Part shown: positions 33,076-42,205 of the stretch, piece by piece
How positions within the stretch are numbered: position 1 is the first letter of the stretch
How the letters are laid out: every line of letters begins with the position of its first letter
Origin: VBDM01 sp964430565
GTDB taxonomy: Bacteria; Pseudomonadota; Gammaproteobacteria; Burkholderiales; SG8-39
DNA: 64,000 bases
Direction of reading: 5' to 3'
Assembly (NCBI GenBank): GCA_964430565.1
Contig: CAYSFD010000028.1
Coordinates: 1 to 64,000, forward strand
The notes under the pieces: model-generated
Database searches by the model: none
What the model saw: only the letters and a program-made list of their open reading frames with translations
Told to the model about the DNA's origin: nothing
Program-made: the position numbers and the translations under genes

Positions 33076-33291
33076 TTGAGCAAGTTCCTCCTTCTGATTC
33101 TCGGCATCATCGTCATTTACTTTGTCGTGAAGAGTTTGGCGCGCAAGCGCCGCGAGCGCGCCGGACCGCCCCCCAGTGAGCCGATGGTTCCCTGCGCACA
33201 TTGCGGCATCAACCTTCCGCGCAGTGAAGCGATCGAGGCTAACGGGCGTTTTTTCTGTAGCGAAGAACACCGGCGGCTCGGCACCGGTTGA
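33076..33291 (+). CDS. PP0621 family small membrane protein with zinc-ribbon-like end
   Basis: 71 residues from TTG 33076, chosen because GGAGAG lies 6-11 bases upstream. One N-terminal membrane helix (SKFLLLILGIIVIYFVVKSL), basic linker, then CAHCGINLPRSEA ... GRFFCSEEH, a C-x2-C / C-x3-H pattern that may bind zinc. Function unknown. It regularly precedes pilS in betaproteobacteria and its end overlaps the pilS frame. Confidence 0.82.
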   Translation: MSKFLLLILGIIVIYFVVKSLARKRRERAGPPPSEPMVPCAHCGINLPRSEAIEANGRFFCSEEHRRLGTG

Positions 33292-33299
33292 GGGCGATC

Positions 33300-34895
33300 A
33301 TGGCAGGTCGCGCAGCGCTTACCCTATCGTGGCCTCCGCATCAGGCGGTCGTGGTGGACTCGTTCTGGGTTTCGCTCAAGTACTTCAATTTCTACCGGAT
33401 CGCGGTTGCCGCGGTGTTCCTTCTCGCGGTCCTTCTCTACGGAACTGACCTCAGTCTCGGCGACCACAATCCTGCGGCGTTCATCTATACGTGCGGCATA
33501 TATCTGGCGCTTGCGGTTGTATTCCACGTCGTCCAGCGAAGGGTACCGGGATACTTCAATCTCCAGCTCACGCTGCACATGGTTACCGATATCGTCGCGG
33601 TGATCCTGCTGATGTACGCTTCGAGCGGCATACGGAGCGGTCTGGGCGTGATGCTGCTTATTTCCCTGGCAGGCGCGGCTCTGGTCAGCCGGGGCACGCT
33701 GATGTTTTTTTATGCCGCATTGGCGTCGATTGCCCTACTCCTTGAGCAGTCGTATTGGGTGCTCGTGCACGATTCAAGCACCGCGAACTTTCTCCAGCCG
33801 GGGCTGTTATCGATCGGCTTTTTCGTTACGGCCCTGATTACCAATCAGTTGGCGCGTCGCCTGATCTTGAATGAGCGTCTGGCGCGGCAGCGCGGCGCCG
33901 ATCTCGCCGACCAGTTGCGCATCAACAGATTGATCACCCGCGACGTGCAAGACGGGGTCCTCGTTGTCGATGCCAACGGCCTGGTGCATCAGCACAATCC
34001 GCGCGTGGCAGATCTGCTAGGGCGTCCTGTGCCGGAGTTAAGTCAGATTGAGGACTATTCCGAGGAGCTCGCCCAGCGGCTTGCCGCCTGGCGCGCGGGC
34101 CAGGGCGCAAGCAGCGTGAATATGCGCTTTGCCGAAAGCGGCCGCTTGGTCCGCGGGCGCTTCCTGGCGGCTGGCGTCGCCGGCGGCAGCTTCAGCCTGG
34201 TGTTCCTGGAGGACCTGTCCAAGCTGCAGGAACAGGCTCAGCAACTCAAGCTCGCCGCGCTTGGGAGGCTCACGGCCAACATAGCTCACGAAATTCGCAA
34301 CCCCCTCTCGGCCATTACCCACGCGGGAGACTTGCTGCACGAAGAGCAGCGTGGACCGCAAAAGGAGCGCATGGTCCAGATCATCCGGGACAACGCGCGG
34401 CGCCTCGAGCGCATGGTGCATGACGTGCTCGAACTCTCGCGGCGCGACCGCGTTCAACCGGAAGCGATTCGGATGCGGCCTTACCTGCTAACATTCATCG
34501 ACGAATTCAGCCGAAACGACAGCGTTCCGGGCGAAAGTTTTTCCGTCGAAGCCGCCGAGGATGTCACACTGGAATTCGACCGCGGGCATCTCAACCAGGT
34601 GCTATGGAATCTGTTGCGAAATGCTTGGCGGCACTGCCGGAAGCGGGCGGGAAGCGTGCGCCTGGCGGCTCTGCGTCGGGCAAATCAAGTAGAATTGCAT
34701 ATCATCGATGACGGCGACGGCGTGGCGAAGGAACTGCAAGCGCAGTTGTTCGAGCCGTTTTTCACGACTCTCGCGAGTGGTACGGGGTTAGGCCTCTACA
34801 TTGCGCGCGAGTTGTGCGTCGCCAACGGCGCGAGTCTCGACTATCTGGACCGTGGCCAGGGCGCGGACTTCAGGATCCTATGGCAAACACCTTAG
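33300..34895 (+). CDS. pilS: Sensor histidine kinase PilS (type IV pilus control)
   Basis: 531 residues from ATG 33300 (a TTG at 33288 overlaps the previous gene). Six membrane helices in the first ~185 residues, a PAS-like linker, HisKA with phospho-acceptor His in LTANIAHEIRNPLSAI, and an HATPase domain (NQVLWNLLRNAW, DDGDGVAKE, TLASGTGLGLYI). Senses pilin in the membrane and phosphorylates PilR. No pilA is in the window. Confidence 0.94.
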   Translation: MAGRAALTLSWPPHQAVVVDSFWVSLKYFNFYRIAVAAVFLLAVLLYGTDLSLGDHNPAAFIYTCGIYLALAVVFHVVQRRVPGYFNLQLTLHMVTDIVAVILLMYASSGIRSGLGVMLLISLAGAALVSRGTLMFFYAALASIALLLEQSYWVLVHDSSTANFLQPGLLSIGFFVTALITNQLARRLILNERLARQRGADLADQLRINRLITRDVQDGVLVVDANGLVHQHNPRVADLLGRPVPELSQIEDYSEELAQRLAAWRAGQGASSVNMRFAESGRLVRGRFLAAGVAGGSFSLVFLEDLSKLQEQAQQLKLAALGRLTANIAHEIRNPLSAITHAGDLLHEEQRGPQKERMVQIIRDNARRLERMVHDVLELSRRDRVQPEAIRMRPYLLTFIDEFSRNDSVPGESFSVEAAEDVTLEFDRGHLNQVLWNLLRNAWRHCRKRAGSVRLAALRRANQVELHIIDDGDGVAKELQAQLFEPFFTTLASGTGLGLYIARELCVANGASLDYLDRGQGADFRILWQTP

Positions 34896-36259
34896 CGAAC
34901 CGGCGCGCGGAACGGCGTACGAGAATCGTCCAGGGTGCGGTGCTCGTCGTCGACGACGAGGCGGACATCCGCGAACTGCTCGAGCTGTCGCTGGTTCGTA
35001 TGGGTCTGGGGGTTGAAAGCGCTGGATCCATAGCGGCGGCCAAGCAGTTGCTGCAGTCCAGGCGGTACGATCTTTGCCTCACCGACATGCGGTTACCTGA
35101 CGGCAACGGGTTGGAGTTGGTGCGCCACATCGGAACGCAATTTGCAGATCTTCCCGTTGCCGTGATCACCGCGTTCGGCAGCACAGAGAATGCCGTAGCT
35201 GCTCTCAAGGCGGGAGCCTTCGACTATCTGACCAAACCCTTGTCTCTCGATCAGCTTCGAGCGCTGGTCAAATCCGCGCTGTCCCTTCCGCAGAAACCGT
35301 CACCGGCCAAGTCAGGGGAACACGAACTTCTAGGCTCCAGCCCAGGGATCGAACAGGTACGCCTGACAATCGAGAAACTTGCGCGCAGCCAGGCGCCGGT
35401 TTACCTCACCGGCGAGTCCGGAAGCGGTAAGGAACTTGCCGCGCGCCTGATCCACACTAAAGGGGCTAGGCGTGACAAGGCCTTTGTCCCTGTCAACTGC
35501 GGTGCAATTCCGGAAAACCTGATGGAAAGCGAATTTTTCGGCTACAAGAAGGGCGCTTTCACCGGGGCGGAGAGCGACCGCGACGGGTTCTTCCAGGCCG
35601 CAAACGCCGGCACCCTTTTCCTCGACGAAGTTGCTGACTTGCCGCTCGCAATGCAAGTGAAGCTGTTGCGGGCGATTCAGGAGAAACATGTGCGCAAGGT
35701 CGGCGCGACTTCCGAGGAGGCAGTCGACGTACGCATCATCTGCGCCACGCATCAGAATCTGGCTGCCCGCGTCGAATCGGGCAAATTTCGCCAGGACTTG
35801 TACTACCGTCTGGCAGTCATCGAGCTGAAGATGCCGCCGTTGCGGGAATGCCGCGAGGACATTCCGGTGCTTGCCGAAGCAATTCTGCGACGGCTTTCAG
35901 GGCCTGTCAGCAAGGGGTCTGCGCTGCTCTCCGAAGGGGCGAAAGAAGCTCTCGCGGAATACGATTTCCCCGGGAATGCTCGCGAACTGGAGAACATCCT
36001 GGAGCGGGCTATCGCGCTCGCCACGAGCGAGGAAATCAAACCCGAGGACCTGCAGCTCGCGCCGCCGGCACTGGTCACGGCGGAGCCCGCCACGAAGGAC
36101 GCCAAATGGCCGTTGCTGGACTACCTGGACCGCGTCGAGAGGCAGGCCATCCTGGAGGCCCTTGAGAAGACTCGCTTCAACCGCACCGCGGCGGCGAAGC
36201 TCCTTGGAATTACTTTCCGGGCATTACGCTACCGCATGGAGCGGTTGGGAATTCGGTGA
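34880..36259 (+). CDS. pilR: Sigma-54 dependent response regulator PilR
   Basis: 459 residues from ATG 34880, overlapping pilS by 16 bases. Receiver domain with phospho-acceptor Asp in DLCLTDMRLPDGNG, sigma-54 AAA+ domain with Walker A GESGSGKE, the sigma-54 contact loop GAFTGA, and NAGTLFLDEVADLP as Walker B. C-terminal Fis-type helix-turn-helix (TRFNRTAAAKLLGITFRALRYR). Activates pilin genes together with RpoN. Confidence 0.95.
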   Translation: MANTLANRRAERRTRIVQGAVLVVDDEADIRELLELSLVRMGLGVESAGSIAAAKQLLQSRRYDLCLTDMRLPDGNGLELVRHIGTQFADLPVAVITAFGSTENAVAALKAGAFDYLTKPLSLDQLRALVKSALSLPQKPSPAKSGEHELLGSSPGIEQVRLTIEKLARSQAPVYLTGESGSGKELAARLIHTKGARRDKAFVPVNCGAIPENLMESEFFGYKKGAFTGAESDRDGFFQAANAGTLFLDEVADLPLAMQVKLLRAIQEKHVRKVGATSEEAVDVRIICATHQNLAARVESGKFRQDLYYRLAVIELKMPPLRECREDIPVLAEAILRRLSGPVSKGSALLSEGAKEALAEYDFPGNARELENILERAIALATSEEIKPEDLQLAPPALVTAEPATKDAKWPLLDYLDRVERQAILEALEKTRFNRTAAAKLLGITFRALRYRMERLGIR

Positions 36260-36814
36260 GTGGATCCCGGTCGCCTTGACGAGAACGGAGTGCTCGCTGG
36301 GGCTGTGCAGGTTCCTTCGCCGAATTGCGACGAGCGTCCGGAAAGTGCGGCGGTCACGCTATTGGTTGTGCACAGCATCAGCCTGCCGCCTGGCGAGATC
36401 GACGGCGAAGACGTTACCCGTCTATTCACCAATACCCTGGACGTTGCCAGCCATCCGTACTACGAGACCCTGCGCGATCTCAAGGTGTCGGCGCATTTCC
36501 TCATTCATCGGGGCGGCGAACTGGTCCAATTCGTGCCCTGCGCAAACCGCGCCTGGCACGCAGGCCTCTCGAACTGGCGTGGGCGCGAGTGTTGTAACGA
36601 CTTCTCGCTAGGTGTAGAGCTCGTAGGCGATGACGACCAGCCCTTTACCGAGGAACAGTATCTGCGCCTCGCGGAACTCACCTTGATATTGCGTCGGCGC
36701 TATCCGGTCGTCGACGTCGTTGGACACGCCGACATCGCTCCAGGCCGCAAGACCGATCCGGGACCGGCATTCGATTGGGGGTACTACCGGGAGTTGTTGG
36801 CCCGGTTCCAATAG
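36260..36814 (+). CDS. ampD: 1,6-anhydro-N-acetylmuramyl-L-alanine amidase AmpD
   Basis: 184 residues, GTG start immediately after pilR. Cytosolic zinc amidase for cell-wall recycling. Ligands: His in LLVVHSISLPPG, His in VVGHADIAPGRKTDPG and the Asp of the latter; VSAHFLIHRGG is the substrate strand. Its 3' end (TACCGGGAGTTGTTGGCCCG onward) is repeated in degenerate form just downstream. Confidence 0.93.
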   Translation: MDPGRLDENGVLAGAVQVPSPNCDERPESAAVTLLVVHSISLPPGEIDGEDVTRLFTNTLDVASHPYYETLRDLKVSAHFLIHRGGELVQFVPCANRAWHAGLSNWRGRECCNDFSLGVELVGDDDQPFTEEQYLRLAELTLILRRRYPVVDVVGHADIAPGRKTDPGPAFDWGYYRELLARFQ

Positions 36815-36897
36815 GCGCTCGGGCGGGTTCCAATAGGTACCCGAGAGTTGTTGGCCCTGTAGTCCAGTACGTACACGGGTGTTGTAAGCCCGGTTCA
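36783..36897 (+). repeat. Degenerate tandem copies of the ampD 3' end
   Basis: The last ~30 bases of ampD (gggagttgttggcccg, then gttccaatagg) recur: a partial copy gcgggttccaatagg at 36820-36834, a fuller one tacccgagagttgttggccc at 36835-36858, and a decayed one acacgggtgttgtaagcccg, then gttcaa. They lie after the stop and have no coding sense. Confidence 0.65.
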
Positions 36898-36972
36898 AAC
36901 GACTCATTTCGCCACCCCCCTCAGTTCAAACAGCTGCGAAGGCGCTTGAGCTTCCCCCTTCTTCTTGACAAC

Positions 36973-37019
36973 CCACTAGGATTAGTTGCAAACTCCCAAC
37001 GCAACACTATATATTGTGG
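36973..37019 (+). promoter_or_regulatory. Two NrdR boxes in the nrdA promoter
   Basis: ACACTATATATTGTGG (37004-37019) fits the NrdR consensus almost perfectly, and CCACTAGGATTAGTTG (36973-36988) is a weaker box exactly 31 bp upstream, the classic same-face spacing. TTGCAA (36986) with TATATT (37010) forms a plausible promoter inside the boxes. The ATP/dATP-sensing repressor NrdR should act here. Confidence 0.8.
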
Positions 37020-37107
37020 TCGAGAGGTGACATGCCTCGACCCTGTACCCCTCTGGCCTAGCCTGCCGGGCGGCGAACACAAGAGAAAAGGCTAGAGGAG
37101 ACCGTAT

Positions 37108-40002
37108 ATGCAGATTGCCGCCGACGCGACCACTTCCCAGTCGGGTCCCGGCACGACGGGACTTCCGGGGGGTGCTCCTTCCATTGAGCAAGCTGTGTTT
37201 TCCCAATACAAGATCATTCGCCGAAATGGGGCAGTGGTGGGCTTTGAGCCCGGCAAGATCAGCGTTGCCATGACGAAGGCGTTTCTCGCGGTCGAAGGCG
37301 GACAGGGCGCGGCCTCGGCGCGGGTTCGTGAGATCGTCGCGGGTTTGACCGATGCCGTGGCGGGCGCCTTGGTGCGGCGCCAGCCTGCAGGCGGGACTTT
37401 CCACATCGAGGATATCCAGGACCAGGTTGAACTCGCCTTGATGCGCTCGGGCGAGCATGAGGTGGCGCGCACCTATGTGCTGTACCGGGAAAAACGCGCC
37501 GAAGCGCGCGCCAAAGACGCGGCGCAGAAAAAAAACGTGTCGCAGGTTCAACTGCACGTCGTCGAAGGCGAAGCGAGGCGCCCGCTAGATTTGGTTCGCC
37601 TCCAGGAACTGATTGCCTCGGCTTGCGAGGATCTGGGCGACGCGGTCGATCCGAAGCTGATCCTCGCCGAGACCCTCAAGAATCTGTATGACGGCGTTCC
37701 CGCCGAAGAAGTGCGAAGGTCCGCGGTGCTTTCCGCGCGCGCCCAGATCGAAAGGGATCCGGCCTACAGCTATGTCAGTGCGCGGCTCCTTCTTCACACC
37801 ATTCGGCGCGAGGTCCTGGGAGATGAAGTTTCCCAAGGGGCGATGAAGAAGCGTTACGCCGAGTATTTCCCACAGTTCGTGAAACGCGGAATCCGGGCGG
37901 AATTGCTCGACGAGCGACTCGCCAACTTCGACCTCAAGAAGCTCGGCGCGGCTCTCGATGCGTCGCGCGATCTCAAATTCGGCTACCTCGGGCTGCAGAC
38001 CTTGTACGACCGCTACTTCCTGCACGTGCAAGGAATGCGAATAGAGCTACCGCAGGCCTTCTTCATGCGAGTGGCGATGGGTTTGTCGCTCAACGAGATC
38101 GACCGCGAGGCGCGTGCCATCGAGTTCTACAACGCGTTGTCTTCGTTCGACTTCATGAGCTCGACGCCGACTCTTTTCAACTCCGGCACCACCCGCTCAC
38201 AGCTCTCGTCTTGCTATCTCACCACAGTTTCGGATGACTTGGACGGCATTTACGAGGCGATCAAGGAAAACGCGCTGCTCGCCAAATACGCAGGAGGACT
38301 CGGTAACGACTGGACCCCGGTGAGAGCACTCGGTTCGCACATCAAGGGGACCAACGGCAAATCCCAGGGCGTCGTGCCTTTTCTGAAGGTGGTGAACGAC
38401 ACTGCGGTGGCCGTCAACCAGGGCGGCAAGCGCAAAGGAGCCGTGTGCTCTTATCTGGAGACCTGGCATCTCGACATAGAGGAATTCCTCGAGCTTCGCA
38501 AGAACACGGGCGACGACCGCCGCCGTACCCACGACATGAACACCGCCAACTGGATTCCGGACTTGTTCATGAAGCGGGTCATGGAAAACGGCGAATGGAC
38601 CCTGTTCAGCCCGTCCGACGTGCCCGACTTGCACGACAAGGTCGGACGCGCGTTCGAGAAAGCCTATGCCGGGTATGAGGAAAAGATCGCCAAGGGGGAG
38701 TTGAAGCTCTTCAAGAAAATTCCCGCGACGCAGCTGTGGCGCAAGATGGTGAGCATGCTCTTCGAGACGGGACACCCGTGGATCACTTTCAAGGATCCGT
38801 GCAATCTGCGCTCGCCGCAGCAGCACGTGGGCGTGGTCCACAGTTCCAATTTGTGCACCGAGATCACGCTTAACACGAACGACAAGGAAATTGCGGTCTG
38901 CAATCTTGGCTCGGTCAATATGGTCGCGCACATGAAACGCGTCGGCGAAACCTTCAGCCTCGACCACGACAAGCTGAAGAACACGATTGCCACGGCGATG
39001 CGCATGCTCGACAACGTCATCGACATCAACTATTACGCGGTGCCGAAGGCGCGCAACTCCAACCTAAAGCACCGTCCCGTCGGTCTGGGAATCATGGGCT
39101 TCCAGGATTGCCTGCACATACTGCGGGTTCCCTATGGATCGCCCGAGGCGGTCGAGTTCGCAGACCGGGCCATGGAGACGATTGCCCACTTCGCCTATTG
39201 GGCTTCGACGGAGCTCGCCGAGGAGCGCGGCCGCTACGCCTCTTATCAGGGCTCCCTTTGGGACCGCGGCATCATGCCGCTGGACACGTTGGAGATGCTG
39301 CGCGAGGAGCGCGGCGGACATGTCGAGATCGACATGTCGGAATCCATCGATTGGACCGCGCTGCGCGAGCGCATCAAGCGCCACGGAATGCGCAACTCGA
39401 ACTGCCTGGCGATCGCGCCAACGGCAACTATCGCCAACATCGTCGGGGTTTCGGCCTCGATCGAGCCCACATTTCAGAATCTGTTCGTCAAATCCAACCT
39501 GTCGGGCGAGTTTACCGTGGTGAACGAGTACCTCGTCACCGACCTGAAAGGGCTTGGACTGTGGGACGAAGTCATGGTGGCCGACCTCAAGTATTTCGAC
39601 GGTAGTCTGGCCCGCATCGACCGTGTGCCCTCTGAGTTGCGGCGTCTTTACGCAACCGCATTCGAGATCGATCCTGCATGGATCGTCGAGGCGGGCGCGC
39701 GGCGTCAGAAGTGGATCGATCAGTCCCAGTCCCTCAACATTTATATCGGCCAGGCCTCGGGGAAGAAGCTCGACGAGACATACAGGCTTGCCTGGCTGCG
39801 AGGGCTGAAAACGACTTACTACCTGCGCGCCATCGGCGCCACCCATGCCGAGAAATCGACTGTTAAAGGCGGGCAGCTGAACGCCGTGCCGTCGGGGAGT
39901 ACGTTGACTAACTCAACGAAATCCTCCGCGCATCCGACCAAAGTTGATTCGGACGAGGTCGTGTGCAAAATCGACAATCCCGAATGCGAAGCGTGTCAGT
40001 AA
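37108..40002 (+). CDS. nrdA: Ribonucleoside-diphosphate reductase, class Ia, large subunit
   Basis: 964 residues; GAGGAGACC is the ribosome binding site. Reduces ribonucleoside diphosphates for DNA synthesis. An ATP-cone (about residues 30-135) and a second cone-like segment (about 150-245) precede the catalytic barrel. SSCYLTTVSDDLDGI carries the first redox Cys; NLCTEI carries the thiyl-radical Cys and Glu; VCNLGSVN follows. The C-terminus ends NPECEACQ, the shuttle cysteines. nrdB follows after 33 bases. Confidence 0.96.
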   Translation: MQIAADATTSQSGPGTTGLPGGAPSIEQAVFSQYKIIRRNGAVVGFEPGKISVAMTKAFLAVEGGQGAASARVREIVAGLTDAVAGALVRRQPAGGTFHIEDIQDQVELALMRSGEHEVARTYVLYREKRAEARAKDAAQKKNVSQVQLHVVEGEARRPLDLVRLQELIASACEDLGDAVDPKLILAETLKNLYDGVPAEEVRRSAVLSARAQIERDPAYSYVSARLLLHTIRREVLGDEVSQGAMKKRYAEYFPQFVKRGIRAELLDERLANFDLKKLGAALDASRDLKFGYLGLQTLYDRYFLHVQGMRIELPQAFFMRVAMGLSLNEIDREARAIEFYNALSSFDFMSSTPTLFNSGTTRSQLSSCYLTTVSDDLDGIYEAIKENALLAKYAGGLGNDWTPVRALGSHIKGTNGKSQGVVPFLKVVNDTAVAVNQGGKRKGAVCSYLETWHLDIEEFLELRKNTGDDRRRTHDMNTANWIPDLFMKRVMENGEWTLFSPSDVPDLHDKVGRAFEKAYAGYEEKIAKGELKLFKKIPATQLWRKMVSMLFETGHPWITFKDPCNLRSPQQHVGVVHSSNLCTEITLNTNDKEIAVCNLGSVNMVAHMKRVGETFSLDHDKLKNTIATAMRMLDNVIDINYYAVPKARNSNLKHRPVGLGIMGFQDCLHILRVPYGSPEAVEFADRAMETIAHFAYWASTELAEERGRYASYQGSLWDRGIMPLDTLEMLREERGGHVEIDMSESIDWTALRERIKRHGMRNSNCLAIAPTATIANIVGVSASIEPTFQNLFVKSNLSGEFTVVNEYLVTDLKGLGLWDEVMVADLKYFDGSLARIDRVPSELRRLYATAFEIDPAWIVEAGARRQKWIDQSQSLNIYIGQASGKKLDETYRLAWLRGLKTTYYLRAIGATHAEKSTVKGGQLNAVPSGSTLTNSTKSSAHPTKVDSDEVVCKIDNPECEACQ

Positions 40003-40035
40003 AAGCAATCCTGCTTAGGACTCCGAGGAGGAAAA

Positions 40036-41187
40036 GTGCTGTCGTTTGATGACGAAATCGGGGCGGAAGCCATTACAAGTCTGAGCTTCCAACCTGTTTC
40101 CTACTTCGTGCCTCCCTCGCCGATGTCAGCTATCGAGCGGGAAGAACGCTTTGCGGCGGGTAACAGCCACCGGCGCGTCCGAGTCGAGGACAAGCGCATT
40201 ATCAATGGCCAAGCCGACGTGAATCAACTCGTGCCCTTCAAATACAAGTGGGCCTGGGAAAAGTATCTCGCCGGCTGCGCCAATCACTGGATGCCGCAAG
40301 AAATCAACATGAGCCGCGACATCGCGTTGTGGAAGGATCCGAACGGTTTGACCGAGGACGAGCGCCGCGTCGTCAAGCGTAACCTCGGTTTTTTTGTGAC
40401 CGCCGATTCGCTCGCAGCGAACAACATTGTTCTGGGTACCTATCGCCACATCTCCGCACCGGAATGCCGCCAATATCTGTTGCGTCAGGCGTTCGAGGAG
40501 GCGATCCACACCCATGCCTACCAGTACATTGTCGAGAGCCTGCAGTTGGAAGAGGGCGAGATATTCAACGCCTATCACGAGATCCCCAGCATTCGGGACA
40601 AGGACGAGTTCCTCATCCCCTTCATCGACATATTGACCGACCCCTCGTTCAAGACCGGAACGCCCGAGGCCGACCAAAAGCTCCTGCGGAGTCTGATCGT
40701 GTTTGCCTGCCTGATGGAGGGAATGTTCTTCTACGTCGGCTTTGTGCAGATTCTGGCGCTGGGCCGGCAGAACAAGATGACCGGCGCCGCCGAGCAGTAT
40801 CAGTACATCCTGCGCGACGAGTCGATGCACTGTAATTTCGGCATCGATCTCATCAATCAGATCAAGATGGAAAACCCGCATCTCTGGACCCTGGAATTCC
40901 GGGAGGAAGTGCAGGATCTGATCAAGAAGGCCGTCGAGCTCGAGTATCGCTACGCCGAAGACACCATGCCGCGCGGTGTTCTGGGGCTCAACGCTCCGAT
41001 GTTCAAGGAGTATCTGCGTTACATCGCCAACCGCCGGTGCCAGCAGATCGGCGTCGATACCATGTTCCCGGGAGCAAGCAATCCTTTCCCGTGGATGAGC
41101 GAAATGACCGACCTCAAGAAGGAACGCAATTTCTTCGAAACTCGGGTCATCGAGTACCAAACCGGGGGTGCGCTCAGTTGGGACTAG
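40036..41187 (+). CDS. nrdB: Ribonucleoside-diphosphate reductase, class Ia, radical subunit
   Basis: 383 residues, GTG start after GAGGAGGAAAA. Houses the diiron-tyrosyl radical. Ligands and radical site: Asp in FFVTADSLAANN, E-x2-H-x3-Y in EAIHTHAYQYI (Tyr is the radical), Glu in ACLMEGMFFYVGF, and E-x2-H in RDESMHCNFG. All are present, so it is a standard Fe (or Fe/Mn) class I protein with an intact tyrosine. Confidence 0.96.
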   Translation: MLSFDDEIGAEAITSLSFQPVSYFVPPSPMSAIEREERFAAGNSHRRVRVEDKRIINGQADVNQLVPFKYKWAWEKYLAGCANHWMPQEINMSRDIALWKDPNGLTEDERRVVKRNLGFFVTADSLAANNIVLGTYRHISAPECRQYLLRQAFEEAIHTHAYQYIVESLQLEEGEIFNAYHEIPSIRDKDEFLIPFIDILTDPSFKTGTPEADQKLLRSLIVFACLMEGMFFYVGFVQILALGRQNKMTGAAEQYQYILRDESMHCNFGIDLINQIKMENPHLWTLEFREEVQDLIKKAVELEYRYAEDTMPRGVLGLNAPMFKEYLRYIANRRCQQIGVDTMFPGASNPFPWMSEMTDLKKERNFFETRVIEYQTGGALSWD

Positions 41188-41296
41188 CTCCCCTGCGTGG
41201 CCCCTCATGCTGCCCCGGGGCGGGCCGTTGCAAAGTCAAGTCGCAGCGGTTTTTGAGCTTCTGCCGTTCGCGTAGGATCTTCAGCCGGGAGGACGC

Positions 41297-41584
41297 GTGC
41301 ACCGCGTGACCGAATGCAGGGCTTCACGGGATTACACGCTATGGCTGAAGTTCGACGACGGCCAGGAGGGCAGCGTGTTTCTCGGGGACCTACTCGAAGT
41401 AGGCGCTTTCAGCGCCTGGCGGGATGTGGACCAGTTCTGCCGCGTCGTCGTTGACCGAAAAGCCGCAACGGTCGTATGGGACGGCGGGATCCAACTCGAT
41501 CCCAACATCCTGTACCAGGATCTGATGTCCAGCAAGGTAGCAAAGGAATTCAATTCCCCCGGGTTTTCTCCGGAGGTTGAATAG
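41297..41584 (+). CDS. DUF2442 family protein
   Basis: 95 residues with the DUF2442 pattern: an N-terminal beta strand (YTLWLKFDDGQEGSVFLGD), FSAWRDVDQFCRVVVD and TVVWDGGIQLDPNILYQ. Such proteins often accompany toxin-like DUF4160 partners; none is beside it here. GTG start. Orphan copies are frequent. Confidence 0.82.
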   Translation: MHRVTECRASRDYTLWLKFDDGQEGSVFLGDLLEVGAFSAWRDVDQFCRVVVDRKAATVVWDGGIQLDPNILYQDLMSSKVAKEFNSPGFSPEVE

Positions 41585-41644
41585 CCCGTGCCCCTATGGG
41601 CGGGCTCGGTGCGTTGTTCCATTAACTCTTGACGGAGGCCAATC

Positions 41645-41940
41645 ATGGCGAAGAAGAGAAAAGCCAAGAAAGCAGCGAAGAAAAAGAAATGAAGAAAGCA
41701 GGAAAAAAGAAAGCTAACAGGAAGTCGTTGAAGAAATCCGCAAACAAAGCGGACAAGAGGAAGCTCACCCGAAGAAAGGCAAAGCCCGGGAAAAAGGTGG
41801 CCAGAAAAGCTGCGACGAGACCGGTGGCGCCGATGGCAGGGACGGTGGTTTCGGCCACCTCCACCACGGCATCGCCAGGGGCAAGAACCGCCCTGAATCC
41901 CGTAGCTGCCTGGCCCTTTCCGACCGGCTCCAGGCCCTAG
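41645..41940 (+). CDS. Histone H1-like lysine-rich protein, split by a -1 frame change
   Basis: ATG 41645 follows GGAGG by 6 bases and begins MAKKRKAKKAAKKKK, but stops at TGA 41690-41692. The -1 frame continues from there as Lys/Arg/Ala-rich sequence (MKKAGKKKANRKSLKKSANK ...) and ends in a Pro/Ala region closing with AAWPFPTGSRP. Stop and restart overlap as ATGA. The two parts joined make a ~98-residue H1-like nucleoid protein. The A-rich run GAAGAAAAAGAAATGAAG could permit -1 slippage or coupled reinitiation; it could also be a simple mutation or sequencing error. Confidence 0.65.
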
Positions 41941-42205
41941 TTGGGTGCGAGTGAACTGCGGTCAGCCCGGAGCCTTGTGCCTCGGGCTGAACCGCAGACA
42001 TTCGGACGGCGACCCTGACGCCGGACTGGTTCTGCCGCTTGACTGAGTCTAAGTGGCTATCTTGAATTCACATGCCGCGATGCAACATATCTTGTTGGCG
42101 AAACGCGCTTTATTGCGTCGCTTGTCTGCACGGGACCACGGGGAACTCGGAGGTTTCTCGTACTTTATCCGCCCATCGGGGGCGGCAAACAGAGAGGTAG
42201 GTGCC

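Noticed and set aside
36783..36897. CRISPR-like array downstream of ampD
   Set aside because: Copies are few, unequal, degenerate and derived from the ampD coding end; no spacers or cas genes.
41629..41688. TTG start giving an acidic N-terminus to the H1-like protein
   Set aside because: No ribosome binding site at proper distance; the Glu-rich start contradicts the Lys-rich family, and GGAGG is placed for ATG 41645.
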